Assembly: GCA_014058105.1 (NCBI GenBank)
Contig: JACGCM010001166.1
Coordinates: 2,356,001-2,420,000, forward strand
DNA from: Kingdonia uniflora
Taxonomy: Eukaryota > Streptophyta > Magnoliopsida > Ranunculales > Circaeasteraceae
DNA length: 64,000 bases
Direction of reading: 5' to 3'
In this document: positions 10,899 to 22,232 of the stretch, in pieces
Numbering within the stretch: the stretch's first letter is position 1
Layout: every line of letters starts with the position of its first letter
Translations under genes and position numbers: made by a program
The notes under the pieces: generated by a model
What the model saw: the letters and a program-made list of their open reading frames with translations, nothing else
Told to the model about the DNA's origin: nothing
The model's database searches: none

Positions 10899-12485
10899 AC
10901 CAAAGAGGTACACACTCTTATGCTTTTCTTTGTTAACTTAAAACATAGATGGCATCTAATCTTTAGATGACTCTTTGGCTTAGAAACTAAAACTTGGAAG
11001 ATCTAATAAGATCTGATGGTTGTGTCTTAATTTTAGATCAGACGCCTAACCATTATGAGCCTGGTTGCAATCTTAAAACTCACTCAAGTCTAAAACTTCA
11101 GTTTTGAGTATGGAAACATCTGTTTTGAGGCAGTGTGGAATTCAAAGCCCGATGTGGCAACCATTGAACTCAAGTTTTAAGCCTAGGAGATTGTTTTAAA
11201 TATGCTAAACTTTGGTTTATTTACATCACTTAAGATACTTTGGGCTTCCCAAATGCCAACTCAACCACTGCCCATGCACGATTTACAACTTTACCATCAG
11301 CCATCTCCAATTCGCCATGAGAGTCTACCCCACCTTTTTATTATATACGCCATAGTATGCCGTCTACGTGAAGCGTGCATCACCCACTACTTGCCTTAGA
11401 AGCACTTTGGTTACCATTTTGTTGTGTGCCACTGGAGACTCTGGTCAACCCTGTAGCTTTCAAAATATCTTATAAAGCTCCATTGTCATATCGTCAATAA
11501 TATATCACAAACATTCCAGTATAAAACATACATTCCTGACTTCTCCCAAATTGGTCTTTCGGGAATTTTGTGGGGCATGGTATACGAATTCATAATGTTA
11601 GGAAAAAAATCACATTTAAGACTTCTTTAGCTAGAAATTGGGTTGTAGTTCACTTCCGCTGTATGTGCCTTTCAAGTGGTGAATCAAGCGGATCAATGTT
11701 TAGAGCATTTGTAATCTACATTCTTAGCTTACGAAAGTGTTTTGTGTTATCTTTTATATGCATCTATATTAGAGGAGGCATTTTTTTTCTTCTTAAAATC
11801 ATAGTTTAGGTGCAAAACATAGCAAAGTTGCCTCATTAAACACTTCATTTAAGAACCAAATATGCTTAAAGTCATCTTGAGTAGCCATATGTGATAACCT
11901 TGATTGGTAACCAAAGCCAAAACTCAAGTGGAGACCATCAATATAGGAAGCATTATTCGATTATGGCTATTCTAATGCACCAAACCCATAAAATTTGGCT
12001 AACAAAATTTGTCGAAACAAATGTAGATGCCCTAAGTGATTAGTGTCATATACTGCGTATGTGAAAAATTACCTCTTACCCCATTATTTAGGGCATTATT
12101 GAATAGAAAAGGCATAATTATATACTTAAATTAGAGTCATAGTTCATCAATCACATGAATGCAAAATCCCAAACAAATGAAGAAGAACAATAGCGCAATT
12201 TGGAGGAAGTTAACCTTCAACATAATAACTAAACTTTGAGTTGGAGAAATTGAAATTTCATATCAACAAATAAGCCTATATCGAAGAAAAATGCATTACA
12301 GAGTTGCATTTTATATATTTGGAGAAAAAAAATGTAGAATTGGTGATGGTGGGGATTCTTATTATATCATTGCAATTCCATTTTTTCCCGCATAAATAAA
12401 GAAAATTGTAATACTATATTATGAGAGGAAGATAAAAAAAAGTGGCAACCTTATCATTCAGACATTCACCTACTGGAAAAAATGT
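10899..12485. other. Unassigned DNA between the MITE and copia-1
   Basis: No coding domain or repeat was recognised. The short frames at 11202-11399 and 11570-11809 have no family resemblance. Confidence 0.5.
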
Positions 12486-12814
12486 ATATAATTGAAACTA
12501 TAACAATCTAATAGAGATTGAGAGGTAGAGGTAGGTTTTACAAAAAACAAATCAACAAGAAGTGATGAAAACACCTATAGCTCTTAACTTCATTGGTTAC
12601 TATTGTTGCTTATTGTTCTTTAATATTTTTCTCACTTTACACGAAATTAGGGCAGAGATAGTGAGAGCCTTGAGAATTGAGATATAATCGAGAGATGATT
12701 ATATCATATTGGAAGGTAGAGATGATTTCACCTAAAGTTTCTTGTAGGGGGAGAAAGAGAGATTGGTTGGGAAACCTAAAATCAAACATATTATTTAATT
12801 GTTTACAAAGCTTA

Positions 12815-12840
12815 TTAGTATCCGTAACGCGGTGGGAACA
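12815..12840 (-). other. Helitron-like 3' hairpin inside the copia LTR
   Basis: In minus sense there is a short hairpin CCGCGTTACGG followed by ATACTAAT. The other LTR copy (35979-35995) reads CCGCGTTGCGG then TATACTAGT. A GC hairpin a few bases before CTRR and a target T is the Helitron 3' signature. No matching 5' end is nearby and the flanks on both sides are shared by both LTRs, so this is either a captured Helitron end or a chance likeness. Confidence 0.4.
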
Positions 12841-12965
12841 ACCGCTTGTTTTTTTTCTTCATCTCGATTTTCTTAAACGCATGTACTAAATAATACTACC
12901 AGAAAGACCAAAGTAATCTCCCTAGTCTAACACCCAAAATCACAGTAATAATAGTAATATAGAGA

Positions 12966-12988
12966 TAAGAGAGAGAGAGAGAGAGAGC
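12966..12988. repeat. (GA)n microsatellite in copia LTR
   Basis: A run of GA dinucleotides. A shorter run is at the matching place of the other LTR (36133-36143). Confidence 0.9.
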
Positions 12989-13099
12989 CTTTTGTATTAT
13001 ATAATCATAAAAAATATGGTACATCGAATTATCCTCTAGGGATATAAATAGAAGATCTTTCTAACACTCTATCCCATAAACCCTACACTACAAGAATAA

Positions 13100-13490
13100 A
13101 GGGTATTTGCCACAGAAATATCAAACGGGTTTTTGCCACTGTTTTTACCGTGGCAAGGGTCGTGGGTTTAGGATGGGGTGACTAAAGCTTTGGCACGGAT
13201 TTTTCTGTGGCAAAAAGTTATTAATTGCCACGACTTTTACCGTGGCAAATGATAAATTTATTTTGCCACCAAAAACTTCGTGGCAAAAACTTAATTTTTC
13301 TACTACAAAATCCGTGGCAAAAACATATAATAAATAATAATAAAATTATAATGTTTTTGCCTCCAAAAAATTCGTGGCAAAATCTTGTTTTTGCCACTAC
13401 TAAATCCGTGGCAAAAACATATAATAAAAAAAATAAAAAATTATAATGTTTTTGCCACTTTTACCACATAATCCGTGGCTAAAACATAAA
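13100..13490. repeat. CACTA left subterminal repeats
   Basis: About ten copies of the motif TTTGCCAC or its complement GTGGCAAAAAC are spaced by 20-50 bp in both orientations. In En/Spm elements such subterminal motifs bind the TNPA-type protein. The same motif recurs at the right end. Confidence 0.8.
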
Positions 13491-13599
13491 TAAATATAAA
13501 TATAAAAAAAAAATTAAAAATATATTTTATTTAAAAAATATACAGAAAATGAGAAATTATAAACATGTTTCTCTGATAAAAAATATACGATAAATCCAT

Positions 13600-14450
13600 A
13601 TAACAAACGCCGATGAGTTCTCCAAACAAGTTAAAAGCTCTCTTCCAATGGATCTAACCAGGGGGCATTAAGCTTCTCGCGATCTTAGTACTACACAGCC
13701 AATACTCCACCCATTAGCCGTTGAAGAACCTGAACAACCAAGAAGAGCTATAAGCACTGAGACATATATTAAAGCAAATGGCAAAAAGTAAAAGAATTTA
13801 CCACTCACACCTTGTACTCAGACTCAAGGAGATAACAATGCGGGATGAAGCTCCTTAGAAGCTACAAGATGATGTCTCAGCTCTACCAATAAGTCTAAAA
13901 ATATTGCGCATGTTACTAACAGGATGACTACATGTCGTTGATTCAAATGATAAATTGGTAACATATCATGAAAAAAATATACATTAAGAACATAATGTAT
14001 TAACTTGCTCACCTTAGCCAACCTCGTCTGTTTAGCTAAAATATCTTATCCACTAAATTCAACAGAGGCACAGTAATATTGGGTGGCGTCCACTGCAAGA
14101 AAAATAGAATATGAGTGTGCTATAAAGAACAATACCAAATCAATGATATAAAGATCAATAAGGAAAAAATATGCATGATAAGATTGGAGGTGATAGATGT
14201 TGGATGCCTTCCATTAGCACGCACATCAACCTTCAAACAAACAACTAACTAGAATTTTGTAATCACAAAAGAAGATTCCACTTACCAGCCAAGGTCTTCA
14301 TTACTAAGGCAGAGTTTCTAACAGCAGAAGAAATAAATATCTCACTGTTTGCCATTACACATCTTTGTGATGACTGTATTGGTTCCCGTATGTAAAAGTA
14401 TAACATTATATCCAAAATTTACTTACTGGAGCACATAACATACCTTGCCA
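13600..14450 (-). other. CACTA interior, unidentified exon-like pieces
   Basis: Minus-strand frames such as 13824-14021 and the stretch at 14270-14345 look exon-like (short, bounded by GT/AG-type signals). They continue to the left of the SAC3-like exons, so they could be later exons of that gene, but I could not match them. Confidence 0.3.
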
Positions 14451-14453
14451 TTA

Positions 14454-14935
14454 ATGGCAATAGGTCCCTATTGTTATTGGAGTGCATGATAATGCAACGT
14501 AAGCTGCAAGCATAAAACACCATACGATATCCTTTAATTCCTTCTGCATAAAGGGATTTAAGTTGTGATAGGCTCTGGAATAATAACGAATTGAAGATAA
14601 ATTTTTGATTTGAGAACCTTGAAGAAAACTCTGGCAATTCCCAACTTCAAAAGCTAATCGTGTGTGAGTTTCATACACCTGAAAAATGGAAATAGGTTGA
14701 GGTTGTAGGTAAGTGAAGAAAATATATCTCTAGACAAAAGTTTAATAGCTAGCATAGCAAACTGTGACGATAGTGGCAATATAAGCTATACCAAATTTAA
14801 CAAAATCTTTGAATCATAATGGTTACCTAACATAAACTTGGGACTTCCGAATAGGTACTGAAAAAAATACCTTGGCGGTTACCTCATTGTGCATCCTCTG
14901 TACGGTTAGATCTTGACTTCCCTCAGACTCCTATA
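14454..14935 (-). pseudogene. Captured fragment of a SAC3-family gene (SAC3/GANP, THP3-like)
   Basis: Two minus-strand exons are visible. Exon a (14871-14935) encodes QDLTVQRMHNEVTAK and ends at a GT donor. Exon b (14454-14678) starts after an AG and encodes VYETHTRLAFEVG, then LPEF, then LKSLYAEGIKGYRM and IIMHSNNNRDLLPLMAR before a GT donor. These match the conserved SAC3/GANP region of plant SAC3 family protein A homologues, which take part in mRNA processing and export. One base is missing between LAFEVG and LPEF, and an extra ~50-nt segment lies before SLSQLKSLY. The intron is retained, so capture was from DNA. It is not a working gene. Confidence 0.8.
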
Positions 14936-15108
14936 CAGGTATTTTAACCAAGGAGAAAGAACTGAATGCCATTGAAGCACTGAAATCTACAGTTAAAAAC
15001 CAACTTCTTACAAAGCAACAAAGGATGAGTGCCAAGAAGAAACAGAAGCAGATTTAGAAGAAAAAAAAAGGCAAAGGGCTAGTAGTACAATTTCAGAAAA
15101 GGAGAAAG

Positions 15109-16141
15109 GTAAAAATGAACCCCCTGATCCTAATGTCTAAGCTCGTGATCTGGAATGTTAAAGGTCTCAACGAATGTTAAGAGGTAAAAATAAAAAATAT
15201 ATAGCTCCCAAATGGTGCAAAATTACGAATTACTTATACTCTGCTGGTGGTAGAATACTTATGTTTTGGAATAAAAAGTACAGTGTTGATGTCTACTCAA
15301 TGAATTCCCAGATTATATCCATAAAAGTTACCATAATTGGTTCAAATAAGGAATTTCTTCTCTCCTGTATATATGCCTCAAATGCAACAAGTGACAAAAC
15401 TCACTTATGGAGTTACTGGAAGGATCTCAATAACCAAAATCAACTACCTTGGATATTTGTGGGAAATTTCAACAATGTGGCTTATGCTAGTGAAAAAATG
15501 GGAAGAAATGCACTAAGAGACCTTATTGAACAAATTGCAGTAACTGATCTCAAATGGAAAGGTATAGAGCATACATGGACTAACTACCAGAAAGGTGAAG
15601 ATATTTGAATCATTCTATTGCTATAGTAGTCGGGAGTGACGATGCTTGGGTCTCGTTTTTTAGGAATCTACACAAAGTTAGACAGAGTTATGGTTAGCCA
15701 AACCCAGATCAGTGATTTTGGAGGATCTGAAGTCAACTACCTTCCTTAGAGCCCCTCTGATCATTCACCTATGCACATACCATTATGACATACATTTCTT
15801 GAGGTATAGCCCCTTTCAGGTTCTCTAATGTTTTGTTACATCATCCTACATTCAAAGACTTGGTGTGAAATGTGTGGAGAACTAAGATTATTGGACCACC
15901 AATGTTTGTTTTGATTCAAAAGCTCAAACTCCGTAAAGTTTATATCAAAATTTGGAAAAGAGATTTTGGAGAAATTGACAAAAGAATTGTGGATGCTAGA
16001 GAAGAGTTACTGAAACTTCAAGAATTTATGCTTCAGAATTTGGGAGATGAAGGGCTTGAGGATAAGGAAAAAGCTTGCAAGATTTATCGAAGTTCAATAC
16101 TATTCCAAGAAGAAAACCAAGCTAAGCAGCAATCCACCTAA
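15109..16141 (+). pseudogene. LINE endonuclease fragment inside CACTA
   Basis: The plus strand reads LVIWNVKGLNE, then GRILMFWNKKYSVDVYS, IFVGNFNNVAYASEKMGR and IEHTWTNYQKG, with SPSDHSPMH further on in another frame. These are the successive motifs of the L1-type apurinic endonuclease (WN.RGLN, GDFN, TWTN, SDHSP). 15872-16141 continues with KLKLRKVYIKIWKRDFGEID, the linker before reverse transcriptase. It stops at 16141 without RT, which is unusual because LINEs normally lose the 5' end. The aspartate of GDFN is asparagine (GNFN) here. Confidence 0.8.
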
Positions 16142-16179
16142 AATGGTTAATATGGTTGTTTTCTCGTGTAGACAAATAA

Positions 16180-16510
16180 AGTGTGACCCGATGTCCTCAG
16201 GAAAGTCCACTACATGAGAAGAAAACACATGTAAAATTAGCATACCCCGAGCTGCCGAGGTCTGTGCTTCAGTGATGAAATCCGCATATGAAGTCTGCCA
16301 AATAAACCAACAAGTTATTGGGTAAGCAATTGACTTTAAATCTCTCTATTTGTTTCATGTTGTTTTGGTCGCAAAAATGGGTGTGGTAAACACTAAACAG
16401 TAAATACCTTCATTACTTCCACGCTTGCAACGATTCGATCAGACATATTCTTGTAATCCTTCTCAGCCTCATCCATCATTTGATGACATCCCTGTGTGTG
16501 AATCTGCATC
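16180..16510 (-). other. Unidentified exon-like pieces in CACTA
   Basis: In minus sense a frame reads HQMMDEAEKDYKNMSDRI then ASVEVMK before a GT donor, and after an AG near 16295 TSYADFITEAQTSAARG. The exon-intron look and the strand match the other captured fragments. I do not recognise the gene. Confidence 0.35.
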
Positions 16511-17141
16511 AAAGATTAAGAGATCAGATAGTTATATCACGAATAAGATATCAGATTTGGGCTACATCCATCATCCATAAGCACGAGAAAAATAGCAGTG
16601 ATATCATAACCTATCTACTTGTAATCTCATGCTCAAATACTCAAACTTTTTGATTAAGCCTTTCTACTTATAATATCGTACGTGATCTTAACTGCTAAGA
16701 AGAAAACCATGAAAATTCAAACTGACTTTCTCCAGTAAGTAACCTACAGAGAAATCGCATAATGAAGCCATCAAAGCTTACTTTACAATACGCACTTAAT
16801 TAGGAACATAGAAGGCCAGTTTTAAGCTTCATTCATCATCGAGTAAAGCACAAAAAAAAAAAAAAAACAATTTTTTGTGTGCCATTTGATATGCTTGTGA
16901 AAAGTACAAATCCAAGATACTCAGGCTCAATTTAGCTTCATTCATCTTTTGCACAAGCAAAAGAAACAACAACAAAATATACATAAAAATGCTCATGAAA
17001 ACTACAAATCTAAGTCTCTTAAAAGATTCGTGATCATTTTTTCAGATCCGAAGAACATCAAAACACTTCTACTTGTAATATCGTAACAAACCTCTAAGAC
17101 TTCATAACTGGTGAAAGAAAACTAAAGACAGGGAGAAAAAC

Positions 17142-17287
17142 ATACTAAAAAATGAGAGCGGCTGCCGAGCTTATTAGCATTGGTTGATCCAACTGCTCTT
17201 CTTTCTCTTCCTATGAGTTGCTCCCATACTTCATCTCTGCTATAAACTCGAGCTTTGACAAAACCAGGGGCTTCCTGAGTTCCCTCT
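17142..17287 (-). pseudogene. Captured kinesin-14 motor-domain exon
   Basis: After an AG acceptor the minus strand encodes GTQEAPGFVKARVYS, then DEVWEQL and AVGSTNANKLGSRSH. The last stretch is the switch I region of the kinesin motor (family pattern SVGSTNANELSSRSH), and the preceding E/VPG...ARVY..EEVW is typical of plant C-terminal (kinesin-14) motors. Only about 48 residues are present out of a ~330-residue motor, with the key glutamate and serine of ELSS changed (KLGS). It is a fragment without ATP-binding P-loop or switch II, captured by the CACTA element. Confidence 0.85.
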
Positions 17288-17429
17288 GATGTTTACTTTA
17301 TTTTCAACCTTCATAAATTATAATGACCATCAAAAAGTGAGCACATATATTAAAAACATAGTAATCAATATGAATAAATAATTTACATATGGGCTAGTCA
17401 CAAGTATATAATCTCACCTCTTTCCCTCC

Positions 17430-18060
17430 TCCTTTACCCAGGCTTGGAACCGGCTAAAACATATGGGGGATGCTTCATTATGTAGCCTTTTAAGAAATGG
17501 GTAACACTTAAATGACCGATCTTACCAGCAAATCCCCATCAGTCGTGCAAGATTGTAACTTCTGCTTAATGAAACCTGAGAAGTTGGGTTTAAGGTTCGA
17601 TTCTACCGAAACTGCTTTATCTATTGTGTTTGAGCGAGCTTCACCTGAAGCATGTAGCTGTGGGACGATTTGTTTTGTATAAGCTTGAAATTTCTGAATG
17701 CCTAATCCCTCATCAACTCCAAATGAATTATAAGCCCTGATAATATACTCCTACATGAATTGCGGAGGACCCTGACATTAGGTTTATTTTGTAGAGAAAC
17801 AGTGGAATCTTTGGCGAAGTCAAAAGTAAACAAACAAGCAAACTATACTATACGTAGAACTATAAGAAAATGATCAAGATCACCGGAACTTAGCAGGCTT
17901 GATTAGCTCGAAAACCAAAGCATCTCCCACTACTAAGTTGTGACTAGTTGAAAACAGTTTCCATCCAGCACTAAGTACCCTACCTGAAATTACAAATCTA
18001 ACTGTACATGATTCTTGATTTTCGTCCCCCAAAGTAACGATGGCATCCTCTTTGGGCAGG
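17430..18060 (-). pseudogene. Captured B3 DNA-binding domain gene fragment
   Basis: Exon 1 (about 17886-18060, minus) encodes LPKEDAIVTLGDENQE, then LSAGWKLFSTSHNLVVGDAL and VFELIKPAKFR, the second half of a plant B3 domain (family pattern LSGGWRGFSI.H.LV.GDALVFQLV.PTKFK). After an intron with GT and AG ends, exon 2 starts EYIIRAYNSFGVDEGLG and runs through QAYTKQIVPQLHASGEARSN, fitting the KVYIIRA end of the domain and the tail. The N-terminal half of the domain is missing. The retained intron shows DNA-level capture. B3 proteins are plant transcription factors; this copy is truncated. Confidence 0.8.
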
Positions 18061-18239
18061 TATTAACGACAAAATTTCAAAGGAGGATTTTGTTGACGAA
18101 ATGAATAGAGATAAATGATTATGAAGTCCAATATGTTGGTCCGTCTCAAGAAATTTCGATGTATGATTAAGACATCAATCTTATACCAGCAAAAAACAAA
18201 CACCAATGTATGATTTTCGTACCAGACTTTGTGCCTTTC

Positions 18240-18725
18240 AGCAGATTCTGTTTTGTCCAGAAAATTGATGGAAAGGACATGCAAAAAAAATGGATGGGGA
18301 AGACTCTTAGAAGCTCAAAGATGCTTCAACAACTCACACATGAATGTTCAATAGTTATCAAAGTTAGGGCAGATCGAAGCAAAAGAACAGCCACTACTAG
18401 CATATTCTTTTATGTTCAGAAAATGGATGGGACTACTAAGATTCCATCTGATGTAGTCACTTTCAGTTCCTTATCATGATGGGGCAGAAGAGTAGAAGAG
18501 AAGAAAGAAATTGTCAAGCAGTTCCAGAAAAATGGATGGAAAAGACACTAAATGCAAAGGCAGTTTTTTTTTTCTTCTGTTGTTCTTGTTCTTTTCTCAG
18601 TTCAGAAATGGATGGGGATGACACATTGAAGTTTAAAGCTGCAACTACTCACTCAAGGATGATTCAAAACTTGGATGGGACAAAACCATCAGTTATTGTT
18701 AGTTCAAAAGAAAATGGATGGGACA
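18240..18725 (+). repeat. Interspersed ATGGATGGGA motif array
   Basis: The motif AGAAAATGGATGGGA or close variants occurs about seven times (near 18262, 18288, 18420, 18530, 18605, 18673 and 18713), at irregular spacing of 25-130 bp. The frames 18210-18479 and 18476-18757 run over it, giving repeated KMDG or KWMGK. No protein family is recognised. Confidence 0.55.
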
Positions 18726-18779
18726 GACACAAGCTATTCAGGGGTGGTAGACTCTAAAAGCTACAACTAACTTTATCAT

Positions 18780-19140
18780 ATTACAGTTAGGGAGGCACAT
18801 TCAGGTGTACTATCTGCCATGGGATGCAATTTTTTCCATAGGGAAGTCTTTGAGGAACGATCTTCTGCTTGTACTTAAATTTTGGTTTGGTTACTTGCCT
18901 GTTTAGGTGGTTTCTTTTGCAATGTTGATCTAGGCTATCTCGGCCTTTTTTATTCTTGTTGTTAGGACTCCGCTTGCATTTTTCTCTTTTCTCTGGTGTT
19001 CAGGCTCTCCTTATCCTTGTCTGTATGGTTTAGGAGTTGTCCCCACCTTGTAATTATTGTTTCTTTTTTTGTTTATGTCATTAGGGGGGGGTTTAGGGGG
19101 TAACTCCCCCAGCTCAATTTCCAAAAAAAAATAAAAGAAT
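18780..19140 (+). mobile_element. Possible LINE 3' untranslated tail with poly-A
   Basis: A T- and G-rich non-coding stretch contains TTTAGGAGTTGTCCCCACC and GGGGTAACTCCCCCAGCTC and ends in an A-rich run (19123-19138). This looks like a LINE 3' end and could belong with the endonuclease at 15.1-16.1 kb, with captured host DNA between them. The linkage is a guess. Confidence 0.35.
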
Positions 19141-19244
19141 CTAAATAGTGGAGGTCAATAATTCCAAATTATATGATGCTCGAATTTAAATACACAATAA
19201 GAAAAACAGTAAATGCGACAAAAGTAGGTTAAGAGTAAGAACTA

Positions 19245-19425
19245 ACCACCATCAAAATCATTTCTAGGAAGCTTCAAATATAGTTCAATGTACTCGTGAA
19301 AATCATCAATTTCTCCAAACACATCGCAAGGCAACAGCTTGGTTGTTTCATGTGTATCCTTTTTGCGTATTAGATCAGTTTTTCTTCGAAGGAAATTGAT
19401 CAGGGCTTCCACGAAGACAAAAGGG
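19245..19425 (-). other. Unidentified captured exon
   Basis: A clean minus-strand frame reads VEALINFLRRKTDLIRKKD, then LLPCDVFGEIDDFHEYIELY and LKLPRNDFDG, ending at a GT donor near 19245. Its codon use and lack of stops over ~55 codons make it look like a real captured exon. I do not recognise the family. Confidence 0.5.
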
Positions 19426-19429
19426 ATTC

Positions 19430-20540
19430 AGAGGGTCGAAGATCTTATGCTAAAAAAGAAAAATCTGACACTAGATTAACAAGAGAATTACCACTAACAA
19501 GATTTCAAGTTTGAAAGAATAAATGATTCAATTATTATACCTGCTCATCAACGAGTATAACAACATTCTTTTTACCCAAGACCTGCATTCATTAAGCCAA
19601 GACCTCAAGTTGTTAGTGCAATAGCATACACCTATCTCTTTACCCAAAGTATTTTTACCATTGATAGGAGCGAAAAATTCCAAACATAGCGTGCCTAAAT
19701 AACAAAACCATAAATCGATAATCAATCAAACACGACTGCCCTCTCAACACCCCAATGCAAAGGTCGCCTACAGTATTCCTTTACGAAAATCATAAAGAGC
19801 TTGTATGAGAAATATACTTTAATAACAGATAATTAATTCATTTCTTGGTTCATCGTATTAAATAATGAGACTAAGTACTGATCATGAAGCATTGAACATG
19901 AAAGGAATCTTATAGGTTAAAGAAATTGGCACAAAGAAGATAAAAACATATACATGGACTATGCTAGTATAGAAGAGGGATTAAATTTTGTTTTGAATTG
20001 CCACTGCAATATTTTTTTTTGATCGGGGAAATAGTATTTATAAAGAAGATTTTTATACATTAATCAAAACTCTTAATTATTTTAAGTGATATTTTGCGCC
20101 TAACTTATCTTAAGGCCATTCTTCTAAGTTTCCTAAAACCTTGGTTATTTACAACACCTCTTTGTAGATGTATATCTAACTAAGATTCCAGATATTTATC
20201 TAATTCCGATCTTTACAAGCCTAGTCCCTATCAAATTCACACCCAAGAAGGATAGACCTTATTTTAGGGAGGCCCCCTCCAAGGATAAATACACCATGTC
20301 TCCTGAAGAAATTATGGCAGCTACTGAGAAACTCAAAAAACAAATGAATCTCAAGAAACAAGGGAGAGCAAGAGCATCTACAAGGTTTTAAATGTCATTA
20401 CAAACTCATTATTGTGGAGAGGGAGGGAGTGGGGTAGTCAAAAACAAAATTACCCCAAAAAGACTTATTGTCCATGGAGTGTGAGGGAGTTTATACTAAT
20501 TATATTTGCTCTTGTGTAGGTTTTATTTATTACTGGAGTC
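19430..20540. other. CACTA interior without recognised features
   Basis: No domain or repeat recognised apart from scattered short frames. Confidence 0.4.
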
Positions 20541-20549
20541 TCTGACATG

Positions 20550-21335
20550 GAGTTTATCCTTCTGGGATAGCTTCCCAGAAGAGCCATTAGAAAGGCCTCA
20601 TGTTGTGAGAGAGTGAATAGTCAAGTTGGGATTTTGGTCCTTTTTGGAGAAAATACAAAGTGGATCTCCCTGGAGTTTGTGTTTTGTATTTGCTCCTCAA
20701 AGAAATATTTTCTCTACTAACTATACCTTCCACTGCATGAGAGATTTGAGCGATCCTTTGATTAAGGGTTATGTTTTATCTAATAAGTGTTCTTGTGTAG
20801 GTACCTTTTCTGGAGCTAGTTTTGTGAAGCATAACTTTCTGGGACAGTTTCTCAAAAGAGCCATGAGTGAGGCCTTTTTATGTGTGAGAGAGAATAGTTA
20901 CGTGGAGATGTGTGGGCTTTATGGAGAAAATACCAAGTTGCTTCCCTTTGTAATTCTTAGCTTTGCGTTTGCTTCTAAAAGCACTAATATCTAAACCAAC
21001 TATACCAGCAATCTCATGAGAGTTTTGAGTGTTCCCTTGTGTAAGGGTTTTTCTGTAGCTAATGTTTGTTCTTGTCTAGGTACATCTTTTGGACTTATGA
21101 GTTTGAAAACTAACCTCCTGGGACAGTTTCTCAGGAGAGACTTGAGTGAGATCTTTCATGATTGTGAGGGAGAGAATAGTTATCTAAAGTACCATTTTCT
21201 TTATGGAAAAACTATAATTTGGCCCTGTTATAAGGATGCCTATGTTTTGGCTCTTAAAAGAATTCAATTCTGTAGTAACTGCACCAACAATATGAGAGCT
21301 TTGAGTTTTTCTTATTAAGTGTTCTTGTGTAGGCT
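20550..21335 (+). repeat. ~277-bp tandem repeat, three units
   Basis: The landmark GGGAYAGYTTCYCARRAGAG recurs near 20567, 20841 and 21119, spaced 274-279 bp. Other shared landmarks in each unit are ATGAGAG...TTGAG, GTTCTTGTGTAGG, GAGAGAATAGTTA and TATGGAGAAAATAC. The units are clearly diverged. Frames 20626-20994 and 21016-21318 run through them but show no known protein. They sit directly upstream of a LINE-like endonuclease start. Confidence 0.75.
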
Positions 21336-21344
21336 TCAGATATT

Positions 21345-21962
21345 ATGACTACAAGGCACAAATTGGTGACTTCAATAATTGCAGATACAGTGGTAAGAAC
21401 AAAGACCACACCACTCTCAAAGCCAAAATCTCTAGGGGTAAGCTGCATGTGCACCAAAGAGGTAACATCCCAACCCTTTTTAATGATTAAAGCTGGCTGT
21501 TGGAACATAAGAAGGATCAATGATTCCCTAACAAAAAAATCTAAGGATTTTCCAGTTCAAAAATGCATATGCTACTCTAATTATCAAACTTATCTTGGAG
21601 AGGTCAGCTGTGCAAGTGATGCTTCTTCTATCAAGTTCATAGATACTCTTGACACAAGAAGTTTACTCATGGAGTTGAAACTACTGCCATCTTCCTGAAC
21701 TCTAGCTATAAAATGGGTAACTTGAACCACACAAATGATAGTGATAAGATCTTGAATGTTAATGGCTTATTGGTTAACTCACAGTTGGAGTATTGGAGTA
21801 TTATCAGAGATACTAATGGTGATCCATTGTTTAGCATACAGTACTCAAGTTGAAACAAATGAAATTATTATTATGGAGCTAAAGGCTATCCTTGTTTGGT
21901 CTGAGATTAGCAAAAGAGTAGCTTATCAAAAGTTTGAAGATATTTCAGATTCTTCCCTTTGA
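21345..21962 (+). pseudogene. LINE fragments: endonuclease start and RNase H
   Basis: A frame at 21345-21698 includes AGCWNIRRINDSLTKKSK, resembling the first endonuclease motif of plant LINEs (WNIRGLND). About 21780-21960 has, in two frames, RDTNGDPLFSIQYSS and TNEIIIMELKAILVWSEIS, an RNase H-like pattern (GGVIRD.NG....A....N.AE..AL..GL). RT is missing between them, so an internally deleted LINE is likely. Confidence 0.5.
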
Positions 21963-22232
21963 ACGTAATCCATGTAGTTAGATAAATGTTTAAATGGTAT
22001 ATATTTCCTTCTTTTCCCGAGGATCTCTTCACAATAGTTGAAGGGGACGCAAAGGATTGTAATATGATAGTATCCTAGAATATAACAGGTTTTTCATTAA
22101 AATACAGGCCTGCCTAACTAATCCTAGCTTTAATCTTAAAAGTTAAAACAAAACAAAAGAAACTTGACCGCACAACCTACTTTAGTGTATATGAATTTGT
22201 TAAGTAGACAAAAAGGAAGTCGATGAGCATAC

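Larger units (their letters stand above)
12490..13085 (-). repeat. Copia-1 3' LTR, part 1
   Basis: 12594-13085 aligns with 35758-36239 nearly base for base, through a minus-strand TATA-type CTATTTATAT near 13040 and a (GA)n run at 12966-12988. It stops at the CACTA insertion site and resumes at 23604. The left edge is approximate. Confidence 0.7.
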
